A stretch of DNA of 64,000 bases from Myxococcales bacterium (lineage in GTDB: Bacteria; Myxococcota_A; Polyangia; Polyangiales; GCA-016699535), in the NCBI GenBank assembly GCA_020633325.1, contig JACKDX010000001.1, forward strand, positions 1,240,001 through 1,304,000. Reading direction: 5' to 3'. The stretch's first letter is position 1. Each line of letters starts with the position of its first letter. Shown here in pieces: positions 60,855 to 64,000 of the stretch. The notes under the pieces were generated by a model, which saw only the letters and a program-made list of their open reading frames with translations, searched no databases and was not told where the DNA came from. Both the position numbers and the translations under genes were made by a program.

Positions 60855-62497
60855 GGCCCGAGGACTATCGCATAAGTCGTAGGCTTTTGCCCGAGTGCCT
60901 TCCGGAAATAGCGCCTGAGAGAGCGGGTGGCGATCGACTCTAACTTATTGATGTGTATAGGGTTCTCGAAATCGAGCGCTTGCCTCAGGGCCTGATGCAC
61001 ATACTTGGCAGCCTCGTTATGAGCTTCGTTGGCGTCTCCTTGGGACAGCACCCCTCGGGTGAAGACGCGCGGCATCCTACTGAGCTCCCGGTCTCGATCT
61101 ATCTGAAGAATCGTGACGGCGATGCCGCCTTGGCCGAGCGCCACCCTCTCGCTCAGCACAGCCTCATGGAGCGGTCGCGCCGCTTGGATTGCAACCCGCC
61201 CGGTGCTGACATGGTCCACTACGCGGCAGCTCTCTGGGGTCACCTCGAGGACGTCACCATTCTCAATCACCACACACTCACTGACTCCCAGCGTCTCGGC
61301 AAGTTTTGAGTGCTTGTGCAGATGATGGTACGTCCCATGCACAGGAACGAAAGAGCGAGGTTTGGTCAGGCGAATCATTTGTGTTTGTTCCCCCTGACAT
61401 CCGTGCCCGCTCACATGCAGCGCGGCATCCTCGCGGCGGGTGACGACCCGGATTTGGCGGCGCTCAAACTCGTTCCACATGGCAAACACCGCGCGCTCGT
61501 TACCTGGAATCACCCGAGCTGAGTGTACCACCGTGTCGCCGGACTCAAGCCGCAAATAAGGATGGGCGTCGATGGAGAGCCGATACAAGCTGGATGCGGG
61601 CTCTGCTTGACTCCCGCTGGCGATAATCAGGGCGTCCGTTTGAGGAATGTTTTGTATTTCTTCAGGCTCTACCAAGACTTTCGAAGGGATGTCCATCAAG
61701 CGCAGCTCGGTTGCGATCGCGGCGTGGACCTGGATGGCGCGGCCGAGCAAACAGACTTTTTTGCCAAGATCCTTTGCAATTTGAAGCAATGCATTCACGC
61801 GTTGAATGTGAGATGAAAACAAGGTGACGACGACCCGTCCGCGTGCCGCGTGCACTTGAGATCGCAATGCTCCAATGACATTGGATTCTGATCCGGAAAA
61901 GCCGACATTGTCTATGTTGGTGGAATCGCTAAGTAATAGGCGCACACCTTTCTTTCCAAGCTCGGCAAATGCCGGTGCATCGAAGTGCCGCCCGTCCGGA
62001 GGCTCGGGATCGATGTTGAAGTCGCCGGTGTGCAGAAACAATCCAGCCGGTGTCTCGATTGCTAGTGCCGTGGCATCCGCGATCGAATGCGTGACACGCA
62101 GGTGCGTAACTCGGAAAGGGCCGAGTGTGTATGGCTCACCGAGCGCTGTTGTGATGATGGAAGGACTTGCCGGCAACGTGTGCTCCGCGAGCCTGCGCTC
62201 GATCAAACGGGCTGCATACGGCGGGGCGTGAATCGGCACATTGGCGCGCGCAAGAAAGTAAGGAATCGCTCCGATGTGATCCTCGTGGCCATGTGTGATG
62301 ACAAGTCCGCACACTTTCCGCTCGTCGCTGTGTAGAAATTGAAAATCGGGATGCAGCACATCAATGCCATTATCCCGATCTGGGAACGTGATTCCGCAGT
62401 CTATGACCATGGTTTTTCCCTCGGACTCGAGGGCGAGGCAGTTCATGCCGATTTCGCCCAGCCCCCCCAGCGGGACAATGCGTACGGAAGCTGACAT
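60851..62497 (-). CDS. rnj: Ribonuclease J
   Basis: A 548-residue metallo-beta-lactamase/beta-CASP RNase with 5'-3' exonuclease and endonuclease activity in RNA decay and maturation. The zinc site has HGHEDHIGA (His69, His71, Asp73, His74), then HTGDFN and DSTN. The beta-CASP region contains VVTLFSSHIQRVNALLQIAK, and the C-terminal domain begins near 450. It is the first gene of the minus-strand run that ends with lon, and divergent from the outer-membrane gene at 62575. Confidence 0.95.
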   Translation of the reverse strand: MSASVRIVPLGGLGEIGMNCLALESEGKTMVIDCGITFPDRDNGIDVLHPDFQFLHSDERKVCGLVITHGHEDHIGAIPYFLARANVPIHAPPYAARLIERRLAEHTLPASPSIITTALGEPYTLGPFRVTHLRVTHSIADATALAIETPAGLFLHTGDFNIDPEPPDGRHFDAPAFAELGKKGVRLLLSDSTNIDNVGFSGSESNVIGALRSQVHAARGRVVVTLFSSHIQRVNALLQIAKDLGKKVCLLGRAIQVHAAIATELRLMDIPSKVLVEPEEIQNIPQTDALIIASGSQAEPASSLYRLSIDAHPYLRLESGDTVVHSARVIPGNERAVFAMWNEFERRQIRVVTRREDAALHVSGHGCQGEQTQMIRLTKPRSFVPVHGTYHHLHKHSKLAETLGVSECVVIENGDVLEVTPESCRVVDHVSTGRVAIQAARPLHEAVLSERVALGQGGIAVTILQIDRDRELSRMPRVFTRGVLSQGDANEAHNEAAKYVHQALRQALDFENPIHINKLESIATRSLRRYFRKALGQKPTTYAIVLGP

Positions 62498-62574
62498 TGG
62501 GGGCTGCTAGGCCGAAAGGGAAGGGGAGTCAAGCGTTGACCCTGGGATTGCCGGCATGCTAATCGAGCCCCACG

Positions 62575-64000
62575 ATGCGAGCTCAGTGGATAGTTGGTGC
62601 GCGGTTGTTGCTAGTCGTGGCGATATTCTCGCCATCGATTGCCTGGGGGCAGCCGAAGAACACCGAAGAAGCCCCCGCGGACGCTGCATCCCCCGCTGGC
62701 ATAGATGAGCCCCGGGAGCCCATGGAAACTGAACCTTCGCAAGAGGAGCCAACTCGGGAATTACGCGCCCCGACCCTGGCGATGCCGGATGTAGGGCAAG
62801 AAGAGGGAGACGCCGAGCCTGACTCCGATCAGACGCTCGATGCAAGTGGGGAGTCACTGAGCCCCGGGGATGCGGTCGATCGACTCACTCGGGGAGGCCC
62901 GATGAGTTCCGATAGCGATCCCATACAGGAGCAATTGTGGACCCACCCCCAGCCGATCTTTACGCTGCATGGTTACTTTCGAACTCGCGGTGAGCATTTT
63001 GATGGGTTTTGGTTGGGACGATCTCCGGTGCCTGGCAGCCTGAACGGAGATCCGCCTTTTGACCGCTTCCGACCTATCGAGAGCCGGCAGGACGCCAACG
63101 TGCAGGGTGGCTGTGGCTCCGGGTCTGGGGGCTCAGCCCAGTGTGATTCGGGGGCATTATCGTTTGCCAACATGCGACTGCGGCTGAAGCCGGAGTTCAA
63201 TCTGAGCGAGGATGTCCGGGTCAAGGCATGGATCGACGTGCTTGACAACGTTGTCTTGGGCTCCACCCCACATGGATTTGCTGGAAGCCCTTCGAACGGT
63301 GCCGTCGGCACCGGCGCACCCTATACTGACCTTCAGGCGACCTCAAACACGCAACTCCCGCCACAAGATGGGCGAAATTCGTTGCAAGATAGCATCGTCG
63401 CGCGTCGTGTGTGGGCGGAGGTACGTAACCGCGCTCTCGGTGAGCTCAGATTTGGGCGCATGGGGTTTCATTGGGGACTTGGTTTGGTTAATAACGGCGG
63501 AGAAGGGCTGGACGCCGACTATTCTACGGATGTCGACCGCGTCATGGGAATGACCAAGCTTGCCGGGTTTTATCTCATGGCCGCTTACGATTTTGCTGCA
63601 GAGGGGTATATCAATCAAACCCAGTATGGTGATCTCAGAGGACTTCCGTTCGATGCCGGCCAAGAGGACGACGTAGACCAGGTTGTCTTCGGCGTCGCAC
63701 GCCGCATGGAAGAATCCGAGCAGAAAGAAGCCCTGGCGCGCGGAGATTTCGTATTGAACGCAGGTGTATTGTTCACGTATCGCCAGCAGTTCCTTTCATC
63801 AGAGGCGAGTCGCGACGCGCTGACGGACGCAGAACCATTGACCGCGCCAACCCTGGTTCGCCGTAACTGGGAGAGCTTTAATCCGGATGTTTGGGTGCAG
63901 TTTCTTTACGACAAGTTGCGTCTAGAATTGGAGGCGTCGCTGGTGTTGGGCTCGGTCGAAAACACCCGTAGCGATAGCTTTGCCAAGGAGAACTACAAGC
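62575..64000 (+). CDS. Outer-membrane protein, partial (open at the right edge)
   Basis: The frame opens with ATG at 62575 and stays open to the end of the window, 475 codons without a stop, so the gene is incomplete here. The N-terminus is a signal peptide (MRAQWIVGARLLLVVAIFSP, then SIAWGQPKN). Residues about 25-120 are Pro/Glu/Asp-rich. From about 125 it is beta-rich, with short strands ending in Trp/Phe and Arg (IFTLHGYFRTRGEHFDGFWL, LRLRLKPEFNLSEDVRVKAW, RRVWAEVRNRALGELRFGRM). It has the look of the large barrel-type outer-membrane proteins of Myxococcota (the TIGR04551 type is possible). The family is not certain. It is divergent from rnj. Confidence 0.75.
   Translation, partial: MRAQWIVGARLLLVVAIFSPSIAWGQPKNTEEAPADAASPAGIDEPREPMETEPSQEEPTRELRAPTLAMPDVGQEEGDAEPDSDQTLDASGESLSPGDAVDRLTRGGPMSSDSDPIQEQLWTHPQPIFTLHGYFRTRGEHFDGFWLGRSPVPGSLNGDPPFDRFRPIESRQDANVQGGCGSGSGGSAQCDSGALSFANMRLRLKPEFNLSEDVRVKAWIDVLDNVVLGSTPHGFAGSPSNGAVGTGAPYTDLQATSNTQLPPQDGRNSLQDSIVARRVWAEVRNRALGELRFGRMGFHWGLGLVNNGGEGLDADYSTDVDRVMGMTKLAGFYLMAAYDFAAEGYINQTQYGDLRGLPFDAGQEDDVDQVVFGVARRMEESEQKEALARGDFVLNAGVLFTYRQQFLSSEASRDALTDAEPLTAPTLVRRNWESFNPDVWVQFLYDKLRLELEASLVLGSVENTRSDSFAKENYK

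Overview
The window is a moderately GC-rich, gene-dense bacterial chromosome segment. It carries many Cys-anchored lipoproteins and outer-membrane barrel proteins, a MopE-type Asp/Asn-rich metal-binding repeat, LysM/TPR envelope proteins, an HD-GYP/GGDEF set and a lysine-fermentation-type dehydrogenase. Together these suggest a Gram-negative of the Myxococcota/deltaproteobacterial type. That placement is an inference from gene content, not a phylogeny.

Layout. 1-3.7 kb: an outer-membrane protein, a membrane acyltransferase-like protein, a TPR membrane protein and prmC. 3.7-6.0 kb: an accessory stretch between tRNA-Gln(CTG) and tRNA-Glu(CTC), holding a 143-bp tandem repeat with inverted ends, an M15-type peptidase and a frameshifted secreted-protein gene. 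6.0-8.5 kb: two overlapping glycosyltransferase genes (ceramide-glucosyltransferase-like and MurG/MGDG-synthase-like), probably making glycolipids. 8.9-16.2 kb: alkyladenine DNA glycosylase, a YciO/Sua5 protein, kdd, an orphan DNA methyltransferase, coaBC and trpE. 16.2-16.8 kb: tRNA-Asp followed by two decayed XRE-type helix-turn-helix remnants. 16.8-25 kb: envelope and secreted proteins, a CoA-transferase, an isochorismatase-type hydrolase and a MopE-like lipoprotein, with a hairpin-rich intergenic segment at 20.7 kb.

25-31.8 kb holds envelope maintenance genes: HtrA, a CpoB-like TPR protein, a LysM protein, a nucleotide transporter-like protein, DksA and a MltD-like lytic transglycosylase. 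31.8-36.2 kb is a second-messenger cluster: an FHA-GGDEF cyclase, a REC-GAF-HD-GYP phosphodiesterase and a PgpH-like 7TM-HD protein. 36.3-42.8 kb is core: yqgE, a CBM9-like lipoprotein, ffh, polA (proofreading motif apparently lost) and lexA. 42.8-48.5 kb is accessory: several lipoproteins, a VapBC pair with a palindromic operator, a frameshifted lipoprotein gene and a diverged direct-repeat pair. 48.6-53.1 kb: a [2Fe-2S] ferredoxin, glnB-glnA, psd and a methyltransferase.

53.1-62.5 kb is a seven-gene minus-strand run, rnj, HExxH lipoprotein, dCMP deaminase, tig, clpP, clpX, lon, which couples RNA turnover with protein folding and proteolysis. The window ends inside a large outer-membrane protein gene that is open at the right edge (62575 onward).
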